Source: Hyphomicrobiaceae bacterium (GTDB lineage Bacteria; Pseudomonadota; Alphaproteobacteria; Rhizobiales; Devosiaceae). From it: a stretch of 64,000 nt of DNA. Under the pieces are notes generated by a model that saw only the letters and a list, made by a program, of their open reading frames with translations, searched no databases and was not told where the DNA came from. How positions within the stretch are numbered: position 1 is the stretch's first letter; each line of letters opens with the position of its first letter. Both the position numbers and the translations under genes were made by a program. This document shows, in pieces, positions 35,434-44,153 of this stretch. The DNA lies in contig JACKJF010000004.1 of assembly GCA_020638095.1 (NCBI GenBank), forward strand, positions 310,001 to 374,000, written 5' to 3'.

Positions 35434-36444
35434 ATGGATATCAAACAGGCGCTCTCGCGGCTGGCAGATGCTCAAGACCTGACCGGCGAGGAAATGCGCG
35501 ACGTCATGCGCATCATCATGTCCGGCGAGGCGACCCCGGCGCAGATCGGCGCCTTTCTCATGGGCATGCGCGCCAAGGGCGAAACCGTTGGAGAAATCGC
35601 CGCCGCCGTCTCGATCATGCGCGAAATGATGATCCCGGTCGACGCACCGGAAAACGCCATGGATATCGTCGGCACGGGTGGCGACGGCGGCGGCACGCTC
35701 AACATCTCGACCGCTTCCGCAATCGTCACAGCCTCGGCCGGCGTGCCCATCGCCAAACACGGCAACCGCGCCCTCTCCTCCAAATCCGGTTCGTCTCAGG
35801 TCCTCGAGGAACTCGGCGTCAAACTCGACATTTCGGCCGATCAGATCGCGCGCTGCATCCGCGAAGCGGGTATCGGTTTCATGTTTGCCCCCCAGCACCA
35901 TCCGGCCATGCGCCATGTCGGCCCCGTCCGCATGGAAATGGGAGTGAGAACGATGTTCAACCTGCTCGGCCCGCAATCGAACCCGGCCGGCGTGCACTAT
36001 TACCTGCTCGGCGTCTTCGCCCGTGAATGGGTGGAGCCCGTTGCCGCAGCCCTCATGGCCAACCGCGCCAAATCGGCCTGGGTCGTCTGGGGTTCGAACG
36101 GCATCGATGAAATCACCACGACCGGTCCGACATTTGTCGCCTCGGTCAAGCACGGCGATTTCCGCAGCTTTGACCTCCACCCTGAAGATGTCGGCATTCC
36201 TCTCGCCACCAATGCCGATCTGGCCGGCGGGGATCCCGCCTACAATGCCGAGGCCATCCGTCAATTGCTGGCCGGCACCAACGGCCCCTACCGCGATGTC
36301 GTCCTGATGAACTCCGGTGCGGCGCTGCTGGTCGCGGGCAAGGCCGCCACGCTCAAAGACGGCATCGAACTTGCCGCGGCCCGCATCGATAGCGGAGCTG
36401 CGGCAGAAACCCTCGCAAAACTGGTCGCCGTTTCGAACGGATAG
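35434..36444 (+). CDS. trpD: Anthranilate phosphoribosyltransferase
   Basis: This enzyme joins anthranilate to PRPP. In 336 residues the PRPP loop is [15 protein letters not shown], followed by the conserved [39 protein letters not shown], and [13 protein letters not shown]. The ATG at 35434 is preceded by GGAG at a 6-bp spacing; an earlier in-frame ATG at 35413 overlaps trpG and is less likely. It is stand-alone, not fused to trpG. Confidence 0.96.
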   Translation: MDIKQALSRLADAQDLTGEEMRDVMRIIMSGEATPAQIGAFLMGMRAKGETVGEIAAAVSIMREMMIPVDAPENAMDIVGTGGDGGGTLNISTASAIVTASAGVPIAKHGNRALSSKSGSSQVLEELGVKLDISADQIARCIREAGIGFMFAPQHHPAMRHVGPVRMEMGVRTMFNLLGPQSNPAGVHYYLLGVFAREWVEPVAAALMANRAKSAWVVWGSNGIDEITTTGPTFVASVKHGDFRSFDLHPEDVGIPLATNADLAGGDPAYNAEAIRQLLAGTNGPYRDVVLMNSGAALLVAGKAATLKDGIELAAARIDSGAAAETLAKLVAVSNG

Positions 36445-36449
36445 GATCC

Positions 36450-37244
36450 ATGCCTGATATTCTCAAAAGCATAATCTCCTACAAACACGAAGAAATCAGC
36501 GCCGCCAAGGCGTTAAGGCCCTGGGAAGAGGTTGTTGCCGCCGCCCATGACGCAACACCGGTCCGGCCGTTCCTTCAGTCCTTGAGGCAAAAGCGCGACG
36601 CCGGCCAGTTCGGCCTCATCGCGGAAGTCAAGAAAGCCAGCCCCTCCAAAGGCTTGATCCGTGCCGATTTCGACCCTGCCGCCATCGCCGAAGCCTACGA
36701 ACGCGGCGGCGCGACTTGCCTCTCGGTTCTGACTGACAATCCCTCGTTTCAGGGACATCCGGACTTTCTGCGTCAGGCCCGTGCGGCGACAAACCTGCCG
36801 GCCCTGCGCAAAGATTTCATGCTCGAAACCTATCAGGTCGCCGAGGCGCGATCGTGGGGTGCCGACTGCATTCTGCTCATTCTGAGCGCAATCACCGACG
36901 ATACGGCCCGGTTTCTCATCGACGCTGCCCGCGAATGGCAGATGGATGCCCTGATCGAGGTGCACAACCGGGAAGAAATGGACCGCGCCCTCGCCCTCGG
37001 GGCCACAGCGATCGGCATCAACAATCGCAACCTCCGAAATTTTGAAACAAGGCTCGACGTAACCATCGATCTGGCCATCGGTGTGCCCGACAACGTGCTG
37101 CTCGTGTCCGAGAGCGGAATCCGAACGCGCCAGGATCTCGATTTGCTGAAGAAGTCCGCGAACGTCACCACCGTGCTTGTTGGCGAGAGCCTGATGCGCG
37201 AGACCGATGTCGAACGGGCCACCCGCAAGCTTCTGAACGGCTGA
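36450..37244 (+). CDS. trpC: Indole-3-glycerol phosphate synthase
   Basis: This 264-residue TIM barrel closes the indole ring. Key elements are the catalytic Lys in [12 protein letters not shown], the [12 protein letters not shown] segment, the catalytic Lys in [12 protein letters not shown], the Glu/Asn in GINNRNL, and VSESGIRT near the C-terminus. It is not fused to TrpF. Five bases separate it from trpD and three from moaC. trpF, trpB and trpA are not in the window, the usual split arrangement in Alphaproteobacteria. Confidence 0.97.
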   Translation: MPDILKSIISYKHEEISAAKALRPWEEVVAAAHDATPVRPFLQSLRQKRDAGQFGLIAEVKKASPSKGLIRADFDPAAIAEAYERGGATCLSVLTDNPSFQGHPDFLRQARAATNLPALRKDFMLETYQVAEARSWGADCILLILSAITDDTARFLIDAAREWQMDALIEVHNREEMDRALALGATAIGINNRNLRNFETRLDVTIDLAIGVPDNVLLVSESGIRTRQDLDLLKKSANVTTVLVGESLMRETDVERATRKLLNG

Positions 37245-37247
37245 TCG

Positions 37248-37727
37248 ATGGGCACCGGCTCACTCACGCATCTGAACCAGACGGGCGAGGCCCACATGGT
37301 CGATGTCGGCGAGAAGGTGCCGACCCGGCGAACCGCCGTCGCCTCCGCAATGATTTCGGGATCGTCCGAGGCGATGCGGGCGCTATTCTCCGGCACCGCG
37401 AAAAAAGGTGATGCGCTCGCTGTCGCCCGCGTCGCCGGCATTATGGCGGCCAAGAAGACCTCGGATCTCATCCCCCTTTGCCATCCGCTTGCCTTGAGCC
37501 GCGTGAGCATCGACATCGCTCCTAGGGACGACAATGCCGCCCGCATCGAAGCAAGCGTTGAGACGACCGGACCAACCGGCGTCGAGATGGAAGCGATGAC
37601 CGCAGTCAGCGTCACGGCTCTGACGCTCTACGACATGCTGAAATCGGTCGACAAAGGGCTGGTGATTTCCGATGTCCGGCTCGAGTCGAAAACCGGCGGC
37701 AAATCCGGCACCTTCACGCGAACCTGA
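37248..37727 (+). CDS. moaC: Cyclic pyranopterin monophosphate synthase
   Basis: This enzyme acts with MoaA in the first step of molybdenum-cofactor synthesis. The 159 residues show LTHLNQTGEAHMVDVGEK, AKKTSDLIPLCHPLALS with the active-site region, TTGPTGVEMEAMTAVSVTALT and the lysines in MLKSVDKGLVI. It is directly followed by moeA (1-bp gap), giving a small Moco pair inside the trp-lexA run, a conserved location in this group. Confidence 0.97.
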   Translation: MGTGSLTHLNQTGEAHMVDVGEKVPTRRTAVASAMISGSSEAMRALFSGTAKKGDALAVARVAGIMAAKKTSDLIPLCHPLALSRVSIDIAPRDDNAARIEASVETTGPTGVEMEAMTAVSVTALTLYDMLKSVDKGLVISDVRLESKTGGKSGTFTRT

Positions 37728-37728
37728 C

Positions 37729-38922
37729 ATGTTGAGTTTTGACGAAGCGCTGAAAATCGCCCTCGATGCGGTGCCTCCACCGGCGCCCGTCCGCTGCGGG
37801 CTGCGCGATGCACTCGGCAAAGTTCTGGCCGAAACGGTCGCGGCCAGAACTTCCCATCCGCCGTTCGACGCCAGCGCCATGGACGGCTACGCAGTCCGCG
37901 CATCCGACATAACGGTTGGCGGAACCTATGAAATCGCCTTCGAGGTCGCCGCCGGTGGCGCACCTTTGCAGATTTTGCCAGCCGGAAAGGCCGCACGCAT
38001 TTTCACCGGGGCATCGGTGCCGGCCAACGCTGACTCCGTGATCATTCAGGAAAACGCGGTTCGAAACGGGGATATGGTCACCTTTGGGGAACCGGCGACA
38101 CCTGGCCAGAACATTCGCGAAAAAGGACGGGACTTTGCCGACGGTACCGTGCTCGCCAAAGCCGGCACGCGTCTGACCCCCGCTCAGATTGGCCTTATCG
38201 CATCCGGAAACTACTCTGAGTTCTCTGTCTTCGTGCCTCCGCGCGTCGGACTTCTCTCAACCGGCGACGAACTCGCCACGCCGGGCTCGGAACTTGTGCC
38301 GGGTCAGATTGTTGGCTCGAACGGTGTGATGCTTGAAGCCCTGCTCCGCCCCTTCGCCGCTTCGATCATCGATTTCGGCAACGCGCCTGATACGATTGAA
38401 GCGCTTTGCGGCAAGATCGACCGCGCGCTTTCCAATGAGGTTGACCTGCTTGTGACCACCGGTGGCGCGTCCGTCGGCGATCACGATCTCCTCGGTCCGG
38501 CGCTCGAACGGCTTGGGGCTGAACGGCTTTTCTGGAAATCGGCCATGCGCCCCGGCAAACCGGCCATGCTGTCCAGACTTGGCAACAAGCTCATCTTCAC
38601 CCTCCCCGGCAACCCCGTCTCCGCTTTCGTAACTGCGACGGTTTTCGTTCTTCCAGCGATGCGCAAATGGTCGGGAGAAGCGGTGACGGGCCTGAACCTT
38701 TTGGACGCACGTCTCAAGGGCCGCCTTGAGGCCAACGGCGCTCGCCGCCACTTCCGGCGCGGCAACCTGACTTTCGAAACCGGCACGGCAACAGTGTCGC
38801 CGATCGCCGAGACCGACAGTGCCCATCAATCTTCCCTGGCAGCAGCCAACGCCCTCATCGTTCAGCCCGAAAACGGCCCCGAACTCGGCGAAGGCGCGTT
38901 GGTCCCGGTTCTGCCGCTCTGA
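37729..38922 (+). CDS. moeA: Molybdopterin molybdenumtransferase
   Basis: The enzyme inserts molybdate into adenylylated molybdopterin. In 397 residues the N-terminal MoeA domains include SAMDGYAVRASD and FTGASVPANADSVIIQENA, the central MoCF-binding domain has LLSTGDELATPG, SNGVMLEALL, TTGGASVGDHD and LPGNPVSAFV, and domain IV closes the protein. The ATG at 37729 starts 1 bp after moaC. A frame opening at 37672 lies inside moaC and is not used. Confidence 0.96.
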   Translation: MLSFDEALKIALDAVPPPAPVRCGLRDALGKVLAETVAARTSHPPFDASAMDGYAVRASDITVGGTYEIAFEVAAGGAPLQILPAGKAARIFTGASVPANADSVIIQENAVRNGDMVTFGEPATPGQNIREKGRDFADGTVLAKAGTRLTPAQIGLIASGNYSEFSVFVPPRVGLLSTGDELATPGSELVPGQIVGSNGVMLEALLRPFAASIIDFGNAPDTIEALCGKIDRALSNEVDLLVTTGGASVGDHDLLGPALERLGAERLFWKSAMRPGKPAMLSRLGNKLIFTLPGNPVSAFVTATVFVLPAMRKWSGEAVTGLNLLDARLKGRLEANGARRHFRRGNLTFETGTATVSPIAETDSAHQSSLAAANALIVQPENGPELGEGALVPVLPL

Positions 38923-38965
38923 GAAATTTCGTGCGCGGTAAGGTAATTTTCACCCAATACTTGCA

Positions 38966-38980
38966 GAACATAACTGGAAC
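38966..38980 (-). promoter_or_regulatory. Upstream LexA (SOS) box, reverse orientation
   Basis: On the + strand this reads GAAC-ATAACTG... with GAAC repeated after 7 bases. Read on the - strand it is GTTC-N7-GTTC, the alphaproteobacterial LexA site. It is 25 bp centre to centre from the second box and 54 bp from the lexA start. Confidence 0.65.
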
Positions 38981-38990
38981 ACGTAAGGTT

Positions 38991-39005
38991 GTTCAACGTT
39001 TGTTC
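38991..39005 (+). promoter_or_regulatory. LexA (SOS) box of lexA
   Basis: GTTCAACGTTTGTTC is an exact GTTC-N7-GTTC, the established LexA operator of Alphaproteobacteria, ending 29 bp before the lexA ATG. It supports autoregulation of lexA. Confidence 0.88.
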
Positions 39006-39034
39006 CGATTCTGTCGAGCCCATTGGGGGACAAA

Positions 39035-39736
39035 ATGCTCACGCGCAAGCAACACGAACTTCTCATGTTCATCCACGAACGCATGAAGGAAAGCGGCATT
39101 CCGCCATCCTTCGACGAGATGAAAGAGGCGCTCGATCTCAAATCCAAGTCTGGCATCCACCGGTTGATCACGGCCCTCGAGGAGCGCGGCTTCATTCGCC
39201 GCCTGCCCAACCGCGCCCGCGCGCTTGAGGTTCTCAAGCTCCCCGAATCCATGAACCCCTCCCTTGGCGGCCGCCGCGCCCGTTTCGAGCCAAGCGTCAT
39301 CGACGGCAATCTCGGCAGGGTTCCCGTGCCGATGCCCGAAGCGCCGGCCAACCAGAATGTTGCCATCCCGGTCATGGGTCGCATCGCCGCCGGCACGCCG
39401 ATCGAGGCGATCCAGAACCACTCGCACTCCATTTCCCTGCCGCCCGAAATGCTGGGTGCGGGCGAACACTATGCCCTCGAGGTGCGCGGCGATTCGATGA
39501 TCGACGCCGGCATTTTTGACGGCGACACCGTGGTCATTCACAAACAGAATTCCGCAAACAACGGCGAAATCGTCGTGGCGCTCGTCGACGATCAGGAGGC
39601 AACCCTCAAGCGTCTGCGCCGCAAGGGCAATTCCATCGCCCTCGAAGCTGCCAATCCGGCCTATGAGACACGCATCTTCAATCCGGAACGTGTTTCGGTT
39701 CAGGGGCGGCTAGTCGGTCTCATCCGCCGTTACTAG
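39035..39736 (+). CDS. lexA: SOS repressor LexA
   Basis: This self-cleaving repressor controls the DNA-damage response. In 233 residues the N-terminal winged HTH ([37 protein letters not shown]) has the alphaproteobacterial form. The Ala119-Gly120 cleavage site and the catalytic dyad Ser154 (RGDSMIDAG) and Lys192 (TLKRL) are all present. GGGGGA lies 4 bp before the ATG at 39035; the ATG four codons upstream is too early for that site. Two SOS boxes precede it. Confidence 0.97.
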   Translation: MLTRKQHELLMFIHERMKESGIPPSFDEMKEALDLKSKSGIHRLITALEERGFIRRLPNRARALEVLKLPESMNPSLGGRRARFEPSVIDGNLGRVPVPMPEAPANQNVAIPVMGRIAAGTPIEAIQNHSHSISLPPEMLGAGEHYALEVRGDSMIDAGIFDGDTVVIHKQNSANNGEIVVALVDDQEATLKRLRRKGNSIALEAANPAYETRIFNPERVSVQGRLVGLIRRY

Positions 39737-39765
39737 CTTCCGGCCGCCGGTACCGCCATCGGCTC

Positions 39766-39795
39766 AGACCCGGCCGCTGGACGGGTCTTGCTTTG
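39766..39795 (+). terminator. Possible terminator after lexA
   Basis: AGACCCG (39766-39772) can pair with CGGGTCT (39782-39788) across a 9-nt loop and is followed by TGCTTTG. The T run is broken, so this is a weak call. It lies between convergent lexA and the dehydratase gene. Confidence 0.4.
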
Positions 39796-39804
39796 CCTCG
39801 ATAT

Positions 39805-41601
39805 TCAGTGATTGTCGCGCGGAATGCCCATCGTCTGCGCGATCCTCTGATACTTGACCGCTGGCTCCAGAACTGCGCCGGTGCCCAGTTGACCAACCAC
39901 CCCGCGCTGCAATTCCTGCCAGGGTGTCTGGCTTCTCGGATAACCGAAACCCCCCGCTTCCTCGAGCGCCTGCCGCCGTGCCGCGAGCTCCGCGTCGGCA
40001 ATCAGGATATTGGCCTCGCCCTTCTTGAGGTCGATCCGCACCCGGTCGCCGGTCTGAAGCAGAGCGAGCCCTCCCCCCGCCGCCGCTTCCGGCGATGCGT
40101 TGAGGATCGATGGCGATCCTGAAGTCCCGGACTGGCGCCCGTCGCCGATACACGGCAGCGAGGAAATGCCGTTCTTGAGGAGATAGGCGGGCGGACGCAT
40201 GTTGACCACTTCCGCCGCGCCCGGATAGCCGAGTGGTCCCGTGCCCCGCATGAAGAGCATGCAATGCTCGTCGATGCCGAGCGCCGGATCATCGATGCGA
40301 TGGTGATAGTCCTCGGGTCCATCGAACACGACCGCCCGGCCCTCAAAGGCCTCCGGATCATCCGGATTACTGAGATAGCGGCTCCGGAACTCTTCTGAAA
40401 TGACGCTGGTCTTCATCACGGCGCTGTCAAAAAGATTGCCTTTGAGAACCAGAAACCCGGCCCGCTTCTTCAGGGGAAAATCGATCGGCCGAATGACGTC
40501 TTCGTTGATGATCCTGGCACCGCGACAATTCTCGCCCATGGTCTTGCCGTTCACTGTCGGCGCGCCTTCGGCGATCAGGCCCTTCTGCATGAGCTGATTG
40601 ACCACTGCGGGCACGCCGCCCGCGCGATAGAAGTCCTCGCCGAGATATTCGCCAGCCGGCTGCAGGTTGACGAGAAGCGGAATATCGAGCCCTTCCGTCT
40701 GCCAGTCCTCGATCTTGAGGTCGACGCCGACATGCCGGGCGATCGCATTGATATGAATCGGTGCGTTCGTGGAGCCACCGATCGCGGAGTTGACGCGGAT
40801 CGTGTTGATGAAATTGTCCTTCGTCAGAATGTCCGAGGGCTTGAGATCCTCATGCACCATCTCGACTATGCGCTTTCCGGTTCTGTACGCACATTCCTGC
40901 CGGTCGCGATAGGGCGCCGGAATGGCTGCGGCCCCCGGCAATTGCATGCCCAGAGTCTCGGCCAGCGAATTCATCGTCGTCGCGGTGCCCATCGTGTTGC
41001 AATACCCGGTGGACGGCGCCGAAGAGGCCACGAGTTCCACGAACCCGGCATAGTCGAGCTCGCCCCGGGCCATCATTTCACGCGCCTTCCAGATGATCGT
41101 CCCCGACCCGGTCCGCTCGCCTTCGTGCCAGCCGTTGAGCATAGGACCGACCGAAAGGGCGATCGCGGGAATGTTCACCGTCGCGGCACCCATCAGAAGC
41201 GCGGGCGTGGTCTTGTCGCATCCGATGGTCAGCACCACGCCGTCAATCGGATAACCGTAGAGGAGCTCCACCAGCCCGAGATATGTGAGGTTGCGGTCGA
41301 GCGCCGCGGTCGGCCGCTTGCCGGTTTCCTGGATGGGGTGGACGGGAAATTCGATGGCAATGCCGCCGGCCTCGCGGATCCCCTCGCGGACCCGCTGTGC
41401 CAGCACCATATGGTGCCGGTTGCACGGCGACAGGTCCGATCCCGTCTGGGCAATGCCGATGATCGGCTTGCCCGATTGCAGCTCTTCCCGCGAAATGCCG
41501 TAATTGAGATAGCGCTCCAGATAAAGCGCTGTCATGTCGATGTTTTCCGGATTGTCAAACCATGCGCGCGATCTCAGCTTGCCACCCGAATTGCTCGACA
41601 T
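39805..41601 (-). CDS. IlvD/EDD-family sugar-acid dehydratase (xylonate/galactonate type)
   Basis: The 598-residue iron-sulfur dehydratase is of the pentonate/hexonate branch. Cys60 (GSDLSPCN), Cys128 (IGCDKTTP) and Cys201 (GYCNTMGTA) are the expected [2Fe-2S] ligands, and by memory their numbering equals that of Caulobacter D-xylonate dehydratase, which it also resembles in its opening ([18 protein letters not shown]) and its ending (PRDNH). Neighbouring KDGal kinase and KDPGal aldolase suggest the product is 2-keto-3-deoxy-galactonate, so the natural substrate may be D-galactonate rather than xylonate. It diverges from dgoK. Confidence 0.88.
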   Translation of the reverse strand: MSSNSGGKLRSRAWFDNPENIDMTALYLERYLNYGISREELQSGKPIIGIAQTGSDLSPCNRHHMVLAQRVREGIREAGGIAIEFPVHPIQETGKRPTAALDRNLTYLGLVELLYGYPIDGVVLTIGCDKTTPALLMGAATVNIPAIALSVGPMLNGWHEGERTGSGTIIWKAREMMARGELDYAGFVELVASSAPSTGYCNTMGTATTMNSLAETLGMQLPGAAAIPAPYRDRQECAYRTGKRIVEMVHEDLKPSDILTKDNFINTIRVNSAIGGSTNAPIHINAIARHVGVDLKIEDWQTEGLDIPLLVNLQPAGEYLGEDFYRAGGVPAVVNQLMQKGLIAEGAPTVNGKTMGENCRGARIINEDVIRPIDFPLKKRAGFLVLKGNLFDSAVMKTSVISEEFRSRYLSNPDDPEAFEGRAVVFDGPEDYHHRIDDPALGIDEHCMLFMRGTGPLGYPGAAEVVNMRPPAYLLKNGISSLPCIGDGRQSGTSGSPSILNASPEAAAGGGLALLQTGDRVRIDLKKGEANILIADAELAARRQALEEAGGFGYPRSQTPWQELQRGVVGQLGTGAVLEPAVKYQRIAQTMGIPRDNH

Positions 41602-41743
41602 TTCGTCATCCTCCCGTTTGATTTACGTTACTCATAGCGCCGCCTCGGCGGAAATGGAATTGTCGAACGATCATCCTCATTCCGTTTGTCAAATCACGGC
41701 CAGACCAGCTAGGAACGGTGCCTGATCGCGAGAGATACCCCAA
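41602..41743. promoter_or_regulatory. Divergent control region of the sugar-acid cluster
   Basis: The 142 bp between the dehydratase (-) and the kinase (+) must contain both promoters. I see AT-richer patches around 41618-41640 and 41655-41700 but no convincing paired operator. No transcription factor gene is in the cluster. Confidence 0.45.
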
Positions 41744-42667
41744 TTGGACAAAGCAAGCTGGGTGGGAATCGACTGGGGCACATCCAATGTCCGCGCCTGG
41801 TCGTTCGGCGCAGACGGCGCCATTTTGGCCTCGGCCGCGCTGCCCAAGGGCATGGCGATGCTCGCTTCCCCCGACTATCCGGGCGTGTTGTCCGAACTCT
41901 TGACCCTGCTCCGGTTCAACGCCGCCGCCCAGGATTTCGAGGTTTTGGTGTGCGGCATGGCCGGAGCCAGGGCGGGTTGGCATGAAGCCGGTTACCTCGA
42001 TGTTCCGGCGGATCTTGCGCCTTTGGGAAGGAGCGCCGTTCGCATTCCCTCGTCGCCTGACTTGCCGCGCGTCGACATCCTGCCGGGCGTCGCGGTTCGC
42101 ACCCCCGGCGCTGAAGACGTCATGCGGGGCGAAGAAACCCAACTGCTCGGCCTCCTTCGCCTCCATCCCGGGTTTGAGGGAACCGCCTGCCTGCCTGGTA
42201 CGCATTCCAAATGGGCCAACATATCCGGAGGACGACTGACCGGTTTCGCGACCGCCATGACCGGCGAACTTTTCGAGGCCTTGTCCACGCACACCGTTTT
42301 GCGGCATTCCATGCCGGTCGAATTGATCGGTGAGGACACCGAGGCGGGAATCGCCGACGGCCTGGCCGCCGGACTTGAGCGGCCTGAGGCCCTTCTGCAT
42401 CAGCTGTTCGTCACTCGCGCCGCAACTCTGGTGGCTGGCAAGTCGCAGCACTGGGCCTCGGGTTACTTATCCGGACTTCTTGTCGGAACCGAAGTCGCCA
42501 CGTTGGCGCCCGCGAACCACGAGGCGCCGATTGCCGTGATCGGAGCACCGCGACTTCAGCGTCTTTACTGTTCAGCATTGGCGAAAAGAGGCTTGCAATC
42601 GATTACAATTGATGCCACCGAGGCCACAATTGCGGGCCTCAAGGCTGCGCGGGAGCATGTGACGTGA
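41744..42667 (+). CDS. dgoK: 2-dehydro-3-deoxygalactonokinase
   Basis: The enzyme phosphorylates 2-keto-3-deoxy-galactonate at C6. The 307-residue sugar kinase of the DgoK family has WVGIDWGTSNVRAW at the phosphate-1 site, LVCGMAGARAGW, RGEETQLLGLL, LPGTHSKWANI and TALTGELFEAL-like GFATAMTGELFE. The start is TTG at 41744; no ATG or GTG gives the WVGIDWGTS opening. It overlaps dgoA by 4 bp (GTGA), and together with dgoA and the lactonase forms a three-gene operon. Confidence 0.93.
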   Translation: MDKASWVGIDWGTSNVRAWSFGADGAILASAALPKGMAMLASPDYPGVLSELLTLLRFNAAAQDFEVLVCGMAGARAGWHEAGYLDVPADLAPLGRSAVRIPSSPDLPRVDILPGVAVRTPGAEDVMRGEETQLLGLLRLHPGFEGTACLPGTHSKWANISGGRLTGFATAMTGELFEALSTHTVLRHSMPVELIGEDTEAGIADGLAAGLERPEALLHQLFVTRAATLVAGKSQHWASGYLSGLLVGTEVATLAPANHEAPIAVIGAPRLQRLYCSALAKRGLQSITIDATEATIAGLKAAREHVT

Positions 42668-43290
42668 CTAACCCCTTGCCTCTCATCGCGATACTGCGCG
42701 GCATCGAGCCGGCGGAGATCATCGCTGTGTGCGAGCAATTGGTCGACGCGGGCATCACGATGATCGAGGTGCCGCTCAATTCTCCCCGCGCGCTCGTTTC
42801 CATCGAGCACGCCGCGCCCCATTTCGCCAGCCAGGCCGATATCGGTGCCGGAACGGTTCTGACTGTGGCCGATGTCGAAGCGGTGCACGAAGCGCGCGGC
42901 CGGTTCATCGTCTCGCCCGACTGCAATCCGGCCGTTATCGCTCGAACCATCGATCTTGATATGCAGTCGTTCCCGGGTGTCATGACCCCGACAGAGGCAT
43001 TTGCCGCCATCCGCGCCGGGGCCACGGGTCTCAAACTCTTTCCGGGCGAACTCATCGGGCCCGCGGGGGCCAGGGCCATGCGCGCCGTTCTGCCCCGCGA
43101 CGTCCCGGTCTATGCCGTCGGCGGCGCAAAACCTGACAATTTCGGTGAATACATCGCTGCTGGGGCCGATGGGTTCGGTCTTGGCACATTCCTTTACACA
43201 CCCGGCCGCAGCGCCGCGGACGTCGGCGCCCGCGCCCACGAGGCGGTTGCGGCGCTTGAAGGAGCACTTCATGCAAAACGACACGGCTAG
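42664..43290 (+). CDS. dgoA: 2-dehydro-3-deoxy-6-phosphogalactonate aldolase
   Basis: This 208-residue class-I aldolase of the KDPG/KDPGal family cleaves KDPGal to pyruvate and glyceraldehyde 3-phosphate. Catalytic elements: Glu35 in MIEVPLNS, GAGTVLTVADV, VSPDCNPAVI, FPGVMTPTEAF, and the Schiff-base Lys124 in GLKLFPGE; AVGGAKPDNFGEY closes the phosphate site. The start is GTG at 42664, overlapping the dgoK stop. The phosphate-site details favour galactonate over gluconate stereochemistry only through its neighbours, not by a residue I can point to. Confidence 0.93.
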   Translation: MTNPLPLIAILRGIEPAEIIAVCEQLVDAGITMIEVPLNSPRALVSIEHAAPHFASQADIGAGTVLTVADVEAVHEARGRFIVSPDCNPAVIARTIDLDMQSFPGVMTPTEAFAAIRAGATGLKLFPGELIGPAGARAMRAVLPRDVPVYAVGGAKPDNFGEYIAAGADGFGLGTFLYTPGRSAADVGARAHEAVAALEGALHAKRHG

Positions 43291-44149
43291 CCTCTTCGTC
43301 GACTCGCGGAATAGCCTTGGCGAAGGTCCAATCTGGCACCCGGGCCGCCAGTTGCTGTTCTGGTTTTCCATCCATGACGGCGAACTGTTCGCGGCCAATG
43401 CCGATGGCGGCCTCAAAGGCAAGTGGACGTTCGACGAGCCAGCTGCGGCCGCCGGCATCATCGACAATGACTCTCTGGCAGTCGCAACCGCCAGCGGACT
43501 TTATCGCCTCGAACTCACCTCGGCGGAGCGCGAACTGATCATTCCGATCGAATCAGATAATCCCCTTACCCGGGCAAACGATTCGCGCGTGGGTCCGGGC
43601 GGCGGATTCTGGATCGGCACAATGGCCCGTGCCGAAAACGCGGCGATCGGCAGCGTCTATCACTATCGCAAGGGTCAGCTGTCGCGAATCCGTTCGGATG
43701 TCGACATTCCGAACGCCATCTGCTTCTCGCCCGACGGCACGACAGCCTATTTCACCGACACGCGCACCAAGAACATTCTCAAGTGCCCGATCGACCCGGC
43801 CACGGTCTATCCCACGGGTGAATTTACGCTTTTCCGGGACACGTCCAAAGAGCCAGGTTCGCCTGACGGTGCCGTCATCGACTCCGAAGGCTTCATGTGG
43901 AATGCCCGCTATGGAGGCTCGTGCGTCATTCGGTACACACCGACCGGCGAGCTCGACCGGATCGTCAGCGTGCCCGTGCCCAACGTCACCTGCCCTGCCT
44001 TTGGGGGCGACGACCTCAAGACACTGTATCTGACTACCGCGCATCAGTTCATGAGCGAGGCAGAGCGTGCCCAGTTTCCGCATTCGGGCTCGGTTTTTCA
44101 GGTCGAACTCGAAGTCGCTGGCCTGACGGAAATCCCGGTGCAGCTCTAG
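43271..44149 (+). CDS. SMP-30/gluconolactonase family lactonase
   Basis: The 292-residue six-bladed beta-propeller is of the SMP-30/LRE family. SLGEGPIWHPGRQLLFWFSI contains the Glu metal ligand, RANDSRVGPGGGFWIGTM the Asn/Asp region, IPNAICFSPDGTTAYFTDT the next ligands, and GSPDGAVIDSEGFMWNARYGG the catalytic Asp region. It likely opens a sugar-acid lactone such as galactono-lactone, the step before the dehydratase. It starts inside the dgoA end (20-bp overlap) at an ATG with AAGGAG 8 bp upstream. Confidence 0.92.
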   Translation: MQNDTASLFVDSRNSLGEGPIWHPGRQLLFWFSIHDGELFAANADGGLKGKWTFDEPAAAAGIIDNDSLAVATASGLYRLELTSAERELIIPIESDNPLTRANDSRVGPGGGFWIGTMARAENAAIGSVYHYRKGQLSRIRSDVDIPNAICFSPDGTTAYFTDTRTKNILKCPIDPATVYPTGEFTLFRDTSKEPGSPDGAVIDSEGFMWNARYGGSCVIRYTPTGELDRIVSVPVPNVTCPAFGGDDLKTLYLTTAHQFMSEAERAQFPHSGSVFQVELEVAGLTEIPVQL

Positions 44150-44153
44150 AAAA

